Position numbers and translations under genes: made by a program
Shown: positions 8,081 through 18,033 of the stretch, piece after piece
Layout: the number at the start of each line of letters is the position of its first letter
Position numbering within the stretch: position 1 is the stretch's first letter
Source of the DNA: Carnimonas bestiolae
GTDB taxonomy: Bacteria; Pseudomonadota; Gammaproteobacteria; Pseudomonadales; Halomonadaceae
Direction: 5' to 3' (one strand)
DNA: 64,000 bases
Assembly (NCBI RefSeq): GCF_051251125.1
Contig: NZ_JBPCZL010000009.1
Notes under the pieces: model-generated
The model's database searches: none
The model's input: the letters and a program-made list of their open reading frames with translations, nothing else
Told to the model about the DNA's origin: nothing

Positions 8081-11000
8081 TTAGGCGGTGCTGCTTAGCT
8101 CTTTCCAGCGCCGCTCAAGACGCTTCACTGAAACCGCCTCTTTGGTGCCCAACTGCTGGGCGAACAGTGATACCCGGAGTTCCTGCAATTGCCAAAAGAA
8201 CTCGTCTAGCCAAGCAGGCGTAACGCCACTCTGGCGCGCCCGTTCAAGGCGTGCATCGAAACGTGTTTCGAGTCCGGCCACCTCGTCCATGGCGAGTTGA
8301 TCACGGCGAGTGTCGCGAGCGACCTTATCGAGTCGCAGACGCGCTGCCTCTATATAGCGGGGGTATTCGTCGAGCCAATCGCCTGCAGCTGCAATGAAAC
8401 CGGGATAGACCAAACGCTCGAGCTGGGCCTTAACGTCGGCATAGCTACGCGCCACGTCTAACCCAATGCGCGCCTTCTTCAACTGTTTCTTGAGCGCTAT
8501 CACGCCTTTCAGCGCTGCTTCGGTACGTGCGATCAAGCTGTCGGCCAATTCACCCAACTGACCACGCGATTGCTCCAAACGTGTGCGCAGCTCAGCAGCC
8601 GAACGTGGCAATGGATCATAAGCGAAGGCGTTGATAAACAACGTATTCACCAGATCGTTGATCAGCTCGCGTTTGCTGCCGACCTGAGTATAAAGCACCG
8701 CCAGTGCCTCTAATCGCTTATCACGACTAAAGTAGCCAAGCTGTTCGGGAAGCGCGAGCATGGCGGCCCGCGCTATGCCCTGACGCATGCTGGCGAGAGC
8801 GGCATCAGGGTGATCATAGAATTTGATGCCAATGCTATCGCCTTCATCGACAAACGCTGGATACAGCGTGATGCGAATACCGGCCTGCTGGCGCTCGACC
8901 TGCTCGGCAAGGGGCGTTTCGGGCAGCGTTTTCAGCCCTTTTTGCTCACCCTCTTGCGCTGAAGAGGTTGTCGTCGTTGTCTGCTGCGCAGCATCGCGGT
9001 GACGTTTGATCAATTGATCGAGATCACGCCCCTGCCCAAGCGTTTTACCTGCGCCGTCGACCACCTTGAAGTTGGCACGCAGATGGTCAGGGAGCTCGAT
9101 GTCATCCCATACCTGCGGGTCCACCTTGAGGCCGGTCTTGCGTCGCAAGAACTCACCCAAGGCAACGCCCATCGCCTCGGTGCCCGGATCGATCGCCTCC
9201 AGCGCTGCATCCACCCAATCGGGGATCGGCACGATCTGGCGGCGATACTGTTTGGGCAGTCCTTTCAACAGCGCAATGGCTTTTTCACGCCGAAGCCCCG
9301 GCACCAACCAATCGAAACGCTCGCGCGGCAGCGTATTAAGCATTAGCGCAGGCACGGTCACGGTTACGCCGTCGTCCTGGGTACCAGGCGCAAAATGGTA
9401 GTCGAGCGGTAGCTCAACGGGCCCAACGGAGAGCTTTTCGGGGTATTGCGTTAGCGTGACTTCTTCAGCGTCACGCGCCATCAGCGCTTCTTTATCAACA
9501 AACAGGAAATTCGGCTGCTGCTGTTCATGCTGCTTACGCCAGCGTTCAAAGGAACGACTGTCGAACACGTCGGCCGGCAGGCGTTGGTCATAGAAGTCGT
9601 ACAGCTGCTCTTCATCGACCAGAATATCGCGCCGCCGCACCTTGTCCTCGAGCTGCTCAACTTCGTTGATAAGCGCCTGGTTGTGCGCCATAAAGGCCGC
9701 GCTGGTCGCTAACTGCCCTTCTACCAGCGCTGAGCGAATAAATATCTCACGCGCCTCGACGGGATTGATGTGACCGTAGGCCACTCGCCGCTTGGCGTAT
9801 ATGGGCAAGCCGAACAGCGTGCCTTGCTCGAGCGCTACCACCTGCCCCCGCTTGCTCTCCCAGTGCGGCTCAGCATGGCTGCGTTTGATGAGCTCGCCTG
9901 CCGCTGCTTCGATCCACTCCGGCTTGATCGCCGCCACCTCGCGCGCATAGAGACGAGTGGTTTCGACCAGTTCGAAGGCCATCACCCACTTGGGCGCTTT
10001 CTTCGCCACGAAAGAAGCGGGATGCAGCACAAACTGGCGATTGCGCGCCCCGAGATATTCCCGCGCTTCCTGCTTGAGTCCAAGATTCGACAGCAAGCCA
10101 GTCAGCAAGGCGGCATGCAAGCGCTGGTAATCAAGCTCTTCTTTCAGTTCGTTATCGGGAAGCTTGAGTTCCTGCGCCAACTGACGCAGCTGCCGATAGG
10201 TATCGTGCCATTCGCGCAGACGCATATAGTTGAGATAGCGCGCTCGGCACCAGCGCCGTAGCTGCGACGATGAGAGCTCATCGCGGGCGTTAACGAAGGC
10301 CCGCCATAGATTGATCCAGGCGGCGAAATCCGACGCGGGGTCAGCCCATTCACGGTGCGCCTGATCGGCCGCCTGACGTTTGTCGGCGGGGCGCTCGCGC
10401 GGATCCTGTACGGCCAGCGCGCTCACCACGATCAGCGTTTCACGCAGCGCCCCCTGAGCCCCACCGGCAAGCACCATACGCGCCAAGCGCGGATCGACCG
10501 GCAGCCGCGCCAATTGGCGCCCTACCCGAGTAATCTGCTGCCGCTCCACCGCGCCTAGCTCTTCCAGCAAGCGGAAACCATCCCGCACGAAGCGCTCATC
10601 CGGCGCTTCGATAAACGGAAAGGCGCTGATATCGCCCAGCTTAAGCGCCAGCATCGACAAAATAACCGCAGCCAGATTGGTACGCTTGATTTCAGGATCG
10701 GTGAAGGCGGGCCGCGCCAGAAAATCTTCTTCACTATAAAGCCGAATGCATAAGCCTGCTGCCACGCGCCCGCAGCGGCCCTTGCGCTGCTCGGCGCTGG
10801 CCTGACTGATTGGTTCGATGGGCAAGCGCTGAATCTTGGCGCGGTAGCTGTAGCGACTGATGCGTACCAGCCCCGGATCAATCACATAGCGAATGCCCGG
10901 TACCGTCAGTGAGGTTTCCGCCACGTTGGTTGAGAGCACGATACGTCGCCCGGCATGGCTTGCGAATACACGGTTTTGCTCTGCTGCCGACAGCCGCGCG

Positions 11001-12049
11001 TAGAGCGGCAGAATCTCGGTATGACGCAATTGGGCACGCCGCAGCACATCGGCGGTCTCGCGAATCTCGCGCTCGCCGGGCAAAAACACCAGCACATCGC
11101 GCGGACCACTGCCAAAGCCGAGTTCATGCTCGGCTTGTTCGATTTCTTCGACCGCGCGCAGGATGCCCTCCTGCACGCTGATGTCGTCTTCGTCGTCAGC
11201 ACCTCGCACCAGCGGGCGATAACGTGTTTCCACCGGAAAGGTACGCCCCGATACTTCAATAATGGGCGCGGCGATCCGCTCGCCGTTGCGCTCGACGGCG
11301 AAGTGCTCGGCAAAACGCTCAAGATCAATCGTTGCCGAGGTAATAATCAGCTTGAGATCGCGGCGGCGCGCCAGCAACTGCTTGAGATAGCCCAGCAGGA
11401 AGTCGATGTTCAGGCTGCGCTCGTGCGCTTCATCGATAATGATTGCGTCGTAGCGCAGCAGATCGGGATCGTGCTGGGTTTCTGCCAGCAAGATACCGTC
11501 GGTCATCAGCTTGATACAGGTATCGGCGCTGGTGTGGTCAGCAAAGCGCATCTGGTAACCCACCCCTTCGCCGAGCGGCGTCTCAAGCTCCTCGGCCAAT
11601 CTCGCCGCCACCGAGCGCGCAGCCAGGCGGCGTGGTTGGGTGTGACCGATAATGCCGCGCTGCCCAAGTCCACACTCAAGGCACAGTTTGGGTAACTGAG
11701 TGGTTTTGCCCGAGCCGGTTTCACCGGCAACCACGATTACCTGATGCTCATTAAGCGCCTTGATAATCTCTTCACGCTTGCCGCTCACCGGCAGCGCTTC
11801 GGGGTAATTAATTGTGAAGGAGCGCGCGCTGCGGGCTTCCACCTGCGCTTTGCTTTGGGCGATGCGCTGGCGGATATCGTTCACGGCGCGATCAATGGGC
11901 TGGCCGCGCTTGGCGCGCTGAGACAGCTTGGCTATTCGCCGCGACAGCACCCGCGCATCAGACAATGCCACCTCATCGAGCGCTTTGCTGAGCGCCCGCA
12001 ACTGATCGTGCTCATGGCTAGACGAATGGGATAAATCGGACGCGCTCAC
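8081..12049 (-). CDS. hrpA: ATP-dependent RNA helicase HrpA
   Basis: Large DEAH-box RNA helicase of 1322 residues (E. coli HrpA about 1300), which works on translating or stalled mRNAs. Walker A GETGSGKT is at about 109-116 and the DEAH box at 206-209. SATIDLERF and the helicase C-terminal QRKGRCGR block follow. After the winged-helix/ratchet and OB regions comes the long DUF3418 tail typical of HrpA. The start is GTG at 12049 with GAGG a few bases upstream. An in-frame extension to 12139 would add 30 residues with no family match. The gene stands alone, with nothing sharing its strand for 180 bases upstream. Confidence 0.95.
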   Translation of the reverse strand: MSASDLSHSSSHEHDQLRALSKALDEVALSDARVLSRRIAKLSQRAKRGQPIDRAVNDIRQRIAQSKAQVEARSARSFTINYPEALPVSGKREEIIKALNEHQVIVVAGETGSGKTTQLPKLCLECGLGQRGIIGHTQPRRLAARSVAARLAEELETPLGEGVGYQMRFADHTSADTCIKLMTDGILLAETQHDPDLLRYDAIIIDEAHERSLNIDFLLGYLKQLLARRRDLKLIITSATIDLERFAEHFAVERNGERIAAPIIEVSGRTFPVETRYRPLVRGADDEDDISVQEGILRAVEEIEQAEHELGFGSGPRDVLVFLPGEREIRETADVLRRAQLRHTEILPLYARLSAAEQNRVFASHAGRRIVLSTNVAETSLTVPGIRYVIDPGLVRISRYSYRAKIQRLPIEPISQASAEQRKGRCGRVAAGLCIRLYSEEDFLARPAFTDPEIKRTNLAAVILSMLALKLGDISAFPFIEAPDERFVRDGFRLLEELGAVERQQITRVGRQLARLPVDPRLARMVLAGGAQGALRETLIVVSALAVQDPRERPADKRQAADQAHREWADPASDFAAWINLWRAFVNARDELSSSQLRRWCRARYLNYMRLREWHDTYRQLRQLAQELKLPDNELKEELDYQRLHAALLTGLLSNLGLKQEAREYLGARNRQFVLHPASFVAKKAPKWVMAFELVETTRLYAREVAAIKPEWIEAAAGELIKRSHAEPHWESKRGQVVALEQGTLFGLPIYAKRRVAYGHINPVEAREIFIRSALVEGQLATSAAFMAHNQALINEVEQLEDKVRRRDILVDEEQLYDFYDQRLPADVFDSRSFERWRKQHEQQQPNFLFVDKEALMARDAEEVTLTQYPEKLSVGPVELPLDYHFAPGTQDDGVTVTVPALMLNTLPRERFDWLVPGLRREKAIALLKGLPKQYRRQIVPIPDWVDAALEAIDPGTEAMGVALGEFLRRKTGLKVDPQVWDDIELPDHLRANFKVVDGAGKTLGQGRDLDQLIKRHRDAAQQTTTTTSSAQEGEQKGLKTLPETPLAEQVERQQAGIRITLYPAFVDEGDSIGIKFYDHPDAALASMRQGIARAAMLALPEQLGYFSRDKRLEALAVLYTQVGSKRELINDLVNTLFINAFAYDPLPRSAAELRTRLEQSRGQLGELADSLIARTEAALKGVIALKKQLKKARIGLDVARSYADVKAQLERLVYPGFIAAAGDWLDEYPRYIEAARLRLDKVARDTRRDQLAMDEVAGLETRFDARLERARQSGVTPAWLDEFFWQLQELRVSLFAQQLGTKEAVSVKRLERRWKELSSTA

Positions 12050-12230
12050 AGCAACCTCAACGACTCTCGATAAAGAATAAAAACCTCTGCGCCACCCGCC
12101 CGAGGGCCGACACAAAGGCCCTGCAGCAGCGTGCGGCAATACGCAAAGCCGCCACCATCAGTGCGTAAGCAGCTGATGCCGGCGGCCTGATTCAGCAAGC
12201 AAGGCAATGCCAGCGGCATTACCCCAAGCG

Positions 12231-12662
12231 CTAGATGGAGGGATCCTGGCGGGGGTTGGCGTTCGAGGTGGAACCACGTTTAGCGGAAGCGCTGCCCTTG
12301 CCCTTTTTCCCAGCCTTAGGACGTGCCGCCGAGGTGCCAAAGCGGCGCACCAGGTAATACGCGATCCAGCCTCCGACAACGGCACCGATCACAACGCCAA
12401 TCAAGGCACTTTTCAGATGCCCGGCCAGTAACCCGAGCGCCATCACGATGATCGCTGGCGCAATCCCGGAATAGCTTTCGATATCCACCGACGCGGGGCT
12501 GCTGAAGTACCACGGCATCCAAATCGCCCCCGCCACCAGACCAACAATTGTCCAGCGCAGTATTCGTGGCAGGAAACCAATGGCAAAATAACCCGCGCCC
12601 AGCACTACCAGAGAAAGAACGGCGTAATAAAGCCACAGCTGCGGCAATGAGTTTGAAAACAT
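12231..12662 (-). CDS. Small hydrophobic membrane protein, function unknown
   Basis: I do not recognise this 143-residue protein. It has about four predicted membrane segments (around residues 10-27, 32-50, 70-87 and 92-110), then a basic, Lys/Ser/Gly-rich tail with AKRGSTSNANPRQDPSI at the end. The ATG at 12662 has GGAG 11 bases upstream; an in-frame alternative at 12695 adds 11 residues. It lies between hrpA and the divergent ptrB. Codon use and GC resemble the neighbours, so it is probably a real gene. Confidence 0.7.
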   Translation of the reverse strand: MFSNSLPQLWLYYAVLSLVVLGAGYFAIGFLPRILRWTIVGLVAGAIWMPWYFSSPASVDIESYSGIAPAIIVMALGLLAGHLKSALIGVVIGAVVGGWIAYYLVRRFGTSAARPKAGKKGKGSASAKRGSTSNANPRQDPSI

Positions 12663-12793
12663 TAGCGGATCTGCTCCAGTACCCTGGGCCTGCACACAGC
12701 GAAGCCCCTAGTGTGATTTAACGTGTTTGACATGCCATCGGTAAGACAGGCATCGCCGCTCTACCGCCACCATTGTATTAAAGATTCGTCTCT

Positions 12794-14908
12794 ATGAAAC
12801 CATCGTTGCCACCTGCATCACTCCACGATCATCCGATCCGCTCGCTTGTTGCGGCCCACCAACGGGCCTGCGATCCCCACTGGCTGTGGCTTGAACAGCG
12901 CGATGATGCGGCGGTACGCGACTTCCTAAAGGCCGCCAATAGTGCCAGCGATGAATGTCTGGCACCGCTGGAACCGCTTGCTGATGAGCTTTACAACGAG
13001 CTGTTGACGCGTCAGGAGCTTGCCAGCGAGAGCCTCAAGACGCCGCTGGATGCGTTTGTCTACTGGACCTCGATTGGCGCAGACGACGACTATCCGGTCT
13101 GGAAGCGCCACCCTATCGACGCGCCCGACAAGGTCGAGGTGCTGCTCGACATGCAGGCACTATCGCTTCAGTACGACTATCTCGACGTCGGTGAAATGGC
13201 GATATCTCCCGACGAATCGCTGCTGGCCTGGACCCTCGACCCGCGCGGCGATGAGCACTATGACCTGTACATTCAAGCGCTACCCGACGGCACGCCACGC
13301 TGTGTGGTGAAGGCGATGGGCGGCGAGGTGGTATGGGCCGAAGACAACCGCACACTGCTGTTCACCCGCCTTGATGCCAAACAGCGCAGCGACTCGGTGT
13401 GGCTGTTCGACATTCAGACAAGCAAAGAGACGTTACTGTTCCGCGAGCCCGACGATGAGTTTTCGGTGGGCGTAGGTAAAACTCGCTCCCGCCAATGGCT
13501 GGTCATCGAAAGTGTGGCGAAGGAGTCGTCGGAAAGCCACCTGCTCGATGCCCGCGCGCCCCACTCGCCGATGCAGTGCGTAAAAGCACGTCGCCCGGGC
13601 GTCGAATACAGCCTCGACCACCGTTCGGGGGTGTTCTATTTGCTGCACAATGCCACGCATCCGCACTTCCAACTGGATATTGCGCCAGAAGATGCACCCT
13701 CTGATTGGCAAACGTGGTTAGAGGCGCGTGACGATACCACCCTGGAAGGCATCGATGCCTTTAGCTGGGGGCTGGTGATCAGCGAGCGCGATCACCACAT
13801 CGCCCAGCCGCAGCTGCGTATGCTCGAGTGGGCACAGCCACTCGACCCGGCCACGACGGCTGCGCCGCAAGCGCTGTACGACTACCACACCAACTGCTTA
13901 CGCGATCAGCGGCTGCCCTTATCCGAAGCGCCTTCCAGCGTGGCATTGGACGACAGCGTTCGTTTCACCGCCCGCACGCTATGGCTCGATGAGGAATCCT
14001 TCGTTACCCCGCCGCGCTGCGTGGCCTACGATATTGATAGCGGCGAGCGCACGCTGCTGAAGCAGCAGCCGCTGCACGGTGACGTGCTGCCTGAGCAACT
14101 GGTGACGCAGCGTCTGTGGGCCACCGCCAGCGACGGCGAACGTATTCCGGTATCAGTGGTGATGCATCGCGATGCGCAGGCTCAGCAGCGCCCCTTGCCA
14201 ACACTGTTGTATGGCTACGGCGCCTACGGCGATCCGCTCGACCCGTGGTTCTCGGTCAGCCGTTTAGCGCTCCTGAAGCGCGGCATTGCGTTCGCTGTGG
14301 CGCACGTGCGCGGCGGCGGTGAGCGCGGCGAGCCTTGGTACCACGCGGGTAAGCTTGAACATAAAGAGCGTAGCTTCAGCGATTTCCTTAGCGTGCGCGA
14401 GGCGCTGATCGACGCCGGTATCAGCGCTGGCGATCGCGTTGTTGCCGCTGGAGCCAGCGCCGGAGGTTTATTGGTGGCGGCTTGTCTTAATCGCGCTCCC
14501 GAGGCGTTTTGCGGAGCGCTGCTCGATGTCCCTTTCGTCGATGTGCTGCGCACCATGCAAAACCCCGAGCTGCCGCTTACTACCGCGGAATACCAGGAGT
14601 GGGGTAACCCCGCGCAGCCCGCTGCGCTGGCGACCATTTCGAGTTACTCGCCGCTTGATAACCTGAGCGCCCAGCGCTACCCCGCGCTCTATATCCAAGG
14701 CAGTTGGCATGATGCCAGAGTGCCCTACTGGGAGCCCGCCAAGCTGTTCGCACGCATCAACCAATTGGGCTGCGCAACAGGCCCCGTCACACTGCGCACC
14801 GATTTGGAAGCCGGTCATGGCGGCGTGGCTGGACGCTATGCCGCGTGGCGAGACGGAGCGCGACAAGATGCCTTCGTGGTATGGGCACTGCTCTATCAGC
14901 AGCGCTAG
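12794..14908 (+). CDS. ptrB: Oligopeptidase B, S9A serine peptidase
   Basis: Cytosolic prolyl-oligopeptidase-family enzyme that cleaves peptides after Arg or Lys. It has an N-terminal seven-bladed beta-propeller (about residues 75-420) and a C-terminal alpha/beta hydrolase domain. The catalytic triad can be read as Ser555 in GASAGG, Asp640 in GSWHDARVPYWEP and His675 in EAGHGG. These are offset by a constant 23 residues from the E. coli PtrB triad. Total length 704 versus about 686. The nucleophile elbow has Ala rather than the commoner Gly before Ser, a tolerated change. The ATG follows a promoter-like gap after a divergent membrane protein gene. Confidence 0.93.
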   Translation: MKPSLPPASLHDHPIRSLVAAHQRACDPHWLWLEQRDDAAVRDFLKAANSASDECLAPLEPLADELYNELLTRQELASESLKTPLDAFVYWTSIGADDDYPVWKRHPIDAPDKVEVLLDMQALSLQYDYLDVGEMAISPDESLLAWTLDPRGDEHYDLYIQALPDGTPRCVVKAMGGEVVWAEDNRTLLFTRLDAKQRSDSVWLFDIQTSKETLLFREPDDEFSVGVGKTRSRQWLVIESVAKESSESHLLDARAPHSPMQCVKARRPGVEYSLDHRSGVFYLLHNATHPHFQLDIAPEDAPSDWQTWLEARDDTTLEGIDAFSWGLVISERDHHIAQPQLRMLEWAQPLDPATTAAPQALYDYHTNCLRDQRLPLSEAPSSVALDDSVRFTARTLWLDEESFVTPPRCVAYDIDSGERTLLKQQPLHGDVLPEQLVTQRLWATASDGERIPVSVVMHRDAQAQQRPLPTLLYGYGAYGDPLDPWFSVSRLALLKRGIAFAVAHVRGGGERGEPWYHAGKLEHKERSFSDFLSVREALIDAGISAGDRVVAAGASAGGLLVAACLNRAPEAFCGALLDVPFVDVLRTMQNPELPLTTAEYQEWGNPAQPAALATISSYSPLDNLSAQRYPALYIQGSWHDARVPYWEPAKLFARINQLGCATGPVTLRTDLEAGHGGVAGRYAAWRDGARQDAFVVWALLYQQR

Positions 14909-15144
14909 TGCGCCGAAGACTATTGCGGCCGGCGGCTGCACTCGAGCGAGCCACCCCAACACGATGTGCAGCGCATTTACACAACTTAAGGGTATTCGAT
15001 GCGGCACCATTAACGTATCCTTCACCCCACGCTTCGACGTCAATCCAGAACGGCATCAGCATCGTTTTCTGAATAGGGAACGCCGAACGTCATCCAATAA
15101 TAGAGAGAGAGGCGTTACCCGACGCCGCAGGAGTTATTCCCCCC

Positions 15145-15960
15145 ATGTCACATGAAGGCCCCGGACTGGTTGAACTGCTTACCCTTGAGCCGCTGGAAGT
15201 AAATCTGTTTCGAGGCCGCAGCCTCGATCTTGGCCTCCCCCAGCTGTTTGGCGGTCACGTGCTAGCGCAGGCGCTCACCGCTGCCAATTACAACGTTTCT
15301 CGCGAGCGTGTTGTTCATTCGCTGCATGGCTATTTTTTGCGTCCCGGCGATGCCAGCCATCCGGTTGTTTACCAGGTTGATCAAACCCGCGATGGTGGCA
15401 GCGTTTCTACACGCCGCGTTACCGCCATTCAGCACGGCAAGCCAATCTTCTTCTGCAGCGCGTCTTATCATGTGCCTGAAGAAGGCTTCGAGCACCAGAT
15501 TCCGCAGCTGCCCGAGAGCATTCCTAGCCCTCAGGAACTGCTCGATCAGGGCCGCGACACCCGTGTTGAGCGGGTCCCGTTGATCCCCCTGGACATCCTG
15601 CGCTGGGAACAAACGCCCGAAGAATCACATCAATCGATCTGGTTCAGGGTGCGCGGCGATGCGCCCAAGGATCCGGTATTGCACCGTCAGATTCTTGCCT
15701 ACGCGTCAGACCTTGATTTGCTGGCTACCTCGCTGCTGGAGCACCATGCTATTCCGCAGCGCGATGCACGCGTCGCCACCATCGACCACTCGGTCTGGTT
15801 CCATCAGGATCTCGATCTGACCGAATGGCATTGCTATCGCATGTATAGCCCGTGGGCAGGCAGCGCGCGTGGCCTAAGTCGCGGCGAAGTGTTCAACCAG
15901 CAGGGCCAACTGGTGGCCACCACCATGCAGGAAGGCCTGATTCGCCCGGTTCGCAAGTAA
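15145..15960 (+). CDS. tesB: Acyl-CoA thioesterase II
   Basis: TesB hydrolyses medium and long acyl-CoA to free fatty acid and CoA. The 271-residue protein shows the double hot-dog layout: an N-terminal hot dog with LFGGHVLAQAL and VHSLHGYFLRPGD, then a C-terminal hot dog with LATSLLEHH, ATIDHSVWFHQDLDLTEWHCY and GRGEVF-like SRGEVFNQQGQLVATTMQEG. The last block is the family's C-terminal signature. Length is slightly under E. coli TesB (286). It is 236 bases after ptrB and is followed by a strong hairpin. Confidence 0.94.
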   Translation: MSHEGPGLVELLTLEPLEVNLFRGRSLDLGLPQLFGGHVLAQALTAANYNVSRERVVHSLHGYFLRPGDASHPVVYQVDQTRDGGSVSTRRVTAIQHGKPIFFCSASYHVPEEGFEHQIPQLPESIPSPQELLDQGRDTRVERVPLIPLDILRWEQTPEESHQSIWFRVRGDAPKDPVLHRQILAYASDLDLLATSLLEHHAIPQRDARVATIDHSVWFHQDLDLTEWHCYRMYSPWAGSARGLSRGEVFNQQGQLVATTMQEGLIRPVRK

Positions 15961-15985
15961 ACAAAGCGCCCAACAGCGCCACGCA

Positions 15986-16020
15986 CAAGGCCCGCTTATC
16001 TGCTAGATAAGCGGGCCTTG
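15986..16020. terminator. Perfect 15-base hairpin between convergent tesB and ycgN
   Basis: CAAGGCCCGCTTATC and its exact complement flank a five-base TGCTA loop. It lies 25 bases after the tesB stop and 18 bases after the ycgN stop on the other strand, so it can serve both transcripts. There is no long T tract on either side. Confidence 0.7.
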
Positions 16021-16038
16021 TGGTATGAGGCAATGCAC

Positions 16039-16500
16039 CTACTCACGCAGAATGGCAATAATGTGGTCGTCGTAATCTTCTTCGTCGACCTCACGCTCAG
16101 AAACCGCCATGCCGCGAACGCTGATGCCTTTTTTATGCATGCGCTGCGCGCTGCCCGCGATCAACGGGTGCCAGCCTGCCAAGCGACGCCCTTCTGCCAA
16201 GCGCCGATAAGCACAACTGCCGGGCAACCAGTCGAATTGGGGAAGGTTATCGAGGGTGAGCTGAGTGCAGCCCGGTACCTTGTCGAAGCGATTGGGATAA
16301 TCACTGCACCGGCAGCTCTCGGTGTCGAGCAGTTGGCAGGCAACGTCAAGCAGCGCTACTTCACCGCTGTCGGCGTCTTCAATCTTGACCAGACAGCAGC
16401 GCCCGCAGCCATCGCAGAGTGCTTCCCACTCCGCGGAAGAAAGCTCATGCAGCGTAAAACGCTCCCAAAAGCGTTCACGCAGTGCGCCTGCTTCCACCAT
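16039..16500 (-). CDS. ycgN: YcgN-type cysteine cluster protein (UPF0260)
   Basis: A 153-residue cytoplasmic protein of the YcgN family, which belongs to the CxxxCxxCC zinc/iron chelating group. The cluster is seen as LCDGCGRCCLVK near residue 29, with more conserved Cys in DVACQLLDTESCRCSDYPNR and GSCAYR. The family's biochemical role is unknown. It is the third gene of rnd-ycgL-ycgN, starting one base after the ycgL stop, an arrangement seen in many gammaproteobacteria. Confidence 0.92.
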   Translation of the reverse strand: MVEAGALRERFWERFTLHELSSAEWEALCDGCGRCCLVKIEDADSGEVALLDVACQLLDTESCRCSDYPNRFDKVPGCTQLTLDNLPQFDWLPGSCAYRRLAEGRRLAGWHPLIAGSAQRMHKKGISVRGMAVSEREVDEEDYDDHIIAILRE

Positions 16501-16501
16501 C

Positions 16502-16795
16502 CTAGTAACGGCCCTCAGTGGGGGTGCGATAAAGATCTAGCATATAGGCCTCGCGCTGCGGCGGCAGCTGCAGATAAAACCCTTGCTCGCGAATGCCCGC
16601 CATCACTGAGGCAGCGTCGGCCCGCGCCAGCTTGCGCTCAGCGCTAAGCACCACCACCATCACCGCTGACGGCGTACCAAATTGCGCCAACAGCGCTTCG
16701 GGCACCCGCGCAAGATCTTCGCGACGGTCGACGTACAGGTAGGTTTCTGCCCGCTTTGGGCTTGCATACACCTGACACAGAATGCGGTCAGTCAT
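16502..16795 (-). CDS. ycgL: YcgL family protein (UPF0745)
   Basis: Small 97-residue YcgL-domain protein, recognised from CQVYASPKRAETYLYVDRR, the SAERKLARAD block and YLQLPPQRE. Its function is not established. The start overlaps the rnd stop by eight bases, so translation is probably coupled to rnd. The conserved pairing with RNase D suggests a role in RNA metabolism, which is only inference. Confidence 0.92.
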   Translation of the reverse strand: MTDRILCQVYASPKRAETYLYVDRREDLARVPEALLAQFGTPSAVMVVVLSAERKLARADAASVMAGIREQGFYLQLPPQREAYMLDLYRTPTEGRY

Positions 16796-17915
16796 GAGCG
16801 TTGTCCTGTTGTATTACCTGGCGCAGCTCAGCGTCGAGCAACTCACCACGCCAACTGCCCAAGCTGGTCTGGGCAACACTACCGTCATTATCAGCCTGAA
16901 TAAACCGTTCGATATCACGTCGGCTTGCCAGCACCTCAGGACTAATGCCTAGCGCCTCGGCGCGCTGCTGTACGGCCCCTTTCAGACGCTTCAGGAGGCT
17001 TCGGTAGTGCGGCGTTACCGGCGACAGCACGCCTGGCAGCGGCGTTGTGTCATCGCGTGCGTCCGCTACCAATGCCAATAACGTGGCGCCATCGCGCTTT
17101 ATCACTGCGGGCCGCAGCTCATCTACCGCGGCCAGTTCGGCCTTGTGACGTGGCATCTTCTCGGCAATCGCTAGCAATACGCGATCAGCGGCCAGCCAAT
17201 TGCGCGGGATATCACGCGCCCGTGCCTGCTGTTCGCGCCACTGACACAGCCGCTGGTAAGCGGCCAATGCGACCGGGGATAGTTTCCAGGCATTGCGATT
17301 GCGGCGGAAATAATCGGCGTAATCGTCGTGTTCACGGGCAGTGTCGATCAATCGCTGGCAATCGCTTTCCAGCCATTCAAGCCGTCCCAGCGTTTCCAGC
17401 TGCTGGCGCTGCTGCGCCCAGATACGCGGCAAATACAGCACATCGAGCGCCGCATAGCGACACTGCCGCTCGCTAAGCGGACGAGCCAGCCAGTCCGAAC
17501 GCGTGGCGTCTTTCTCCAGTTCGATGTCGAGGCGCTCGGCCACCAACCGCTGGTAGCCCATCGCGGCATTATCGGAACACAGCGCCTGCGCATGCTGGGT
17601 GTCAATCAGCGGCTCGGGCAAAACGCCCACCCACTGCTGCAATACTTCGAGGTCTTCACTGCACGCGTGAATCAGTTTTAGCGGGCCTTCACGACCAAAC
17701 AGCCGCTGCAGCGGCTCGGATGTTTCGAGCGCCAGCGGATCGATCAACCACACGTGCTCGCCGTCGCTCAGCTGTACCAGCGCCGGAATAGCGTGAAAGG
17801 TAGTTTCGCGGCGGAACTCGGTATCAACGGCCAGCACCTCGCACTGCGCGAGCGCCTCGCAGCACTTATCAAGCGCCGCCTCATTATCTACCCAGGTGAT
17901 TGGTAGCGCCTGCAT
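16788..17915 (-). CDS. rnd: Ribonuclease D
   Basis: 3'-5' exoribonuclease that trims tRNA precursors. The DEDD exonuclease domain occupies about the first 200 residues, with acidic residues in AVDTEFRRET, HACSEDLEVL and RYAALDVLYLP. An HRDC domain follows (IPRNWLAADRVLLAIAEKMP) and a second helical region. At 375 residues it matches E. coli Rnd. The ATG at 17915 has GGAAGG five bases upstream. A longer in-frame reading to 18584 runs antisense-out-of-frame through recR and is not real. First gene of rnd-ycgL-ycgN. Confidence 0.95.
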   Translation of the reverse strand: MQALPITWVDNEAALDKCCEALAQCEVLAVDTEFRRETTFHAIPALVQLSDGEHVWLIDPLALETSEPLQRLFGREGPLKLIHACSEDLEVLQQWVGVLPEPLIDTQHAQALCSDNAAMGYQRLVAERLDIELEKDATRSDWLARPLSERQCRYAALDVLYLPRIWAQQRQQLETLGRLEWLESDCQRLIDTAREHDDYADYFRRNRNAWKLSPVALAAYQRLCQWREQQARARDIPRNWLAADRVLLAIAEKMPRHKAELAAVDELRPAVIKRDGATLLALVADARDDTTPLPGVLSPVTPHYRSLLKRLKGAVQQRAEALGISPEVLASRRDIERFIQADNDGSVAQTSLGSWRGELLDAELRQVIQQDNAHD

Positions 17916-17970
17916 GTTGCCCTTCCACGCTGTTACGGAGCGGCCGCACGCTTGGCGCGACAGCCTGCCA

Positions 17971-18008
17971 GATAAATAAAAAGGCGCAGTCATAACAAAG
18001 GCTGCGCC
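17971..18008 (-). terminator. Terminator of dnaX-ybaB-recR
   Basis: On the minus strand GGCGCAG (18008-18002) pairs with CTGCGCC (17989-17983), followed by TTTTTATTTATC. It lies 26 bases after the recR stop and before rnd. Confidence 0.88.
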
Positions 18009-18033
18009 ATTGATGCCCCCTGCTACCCGAACG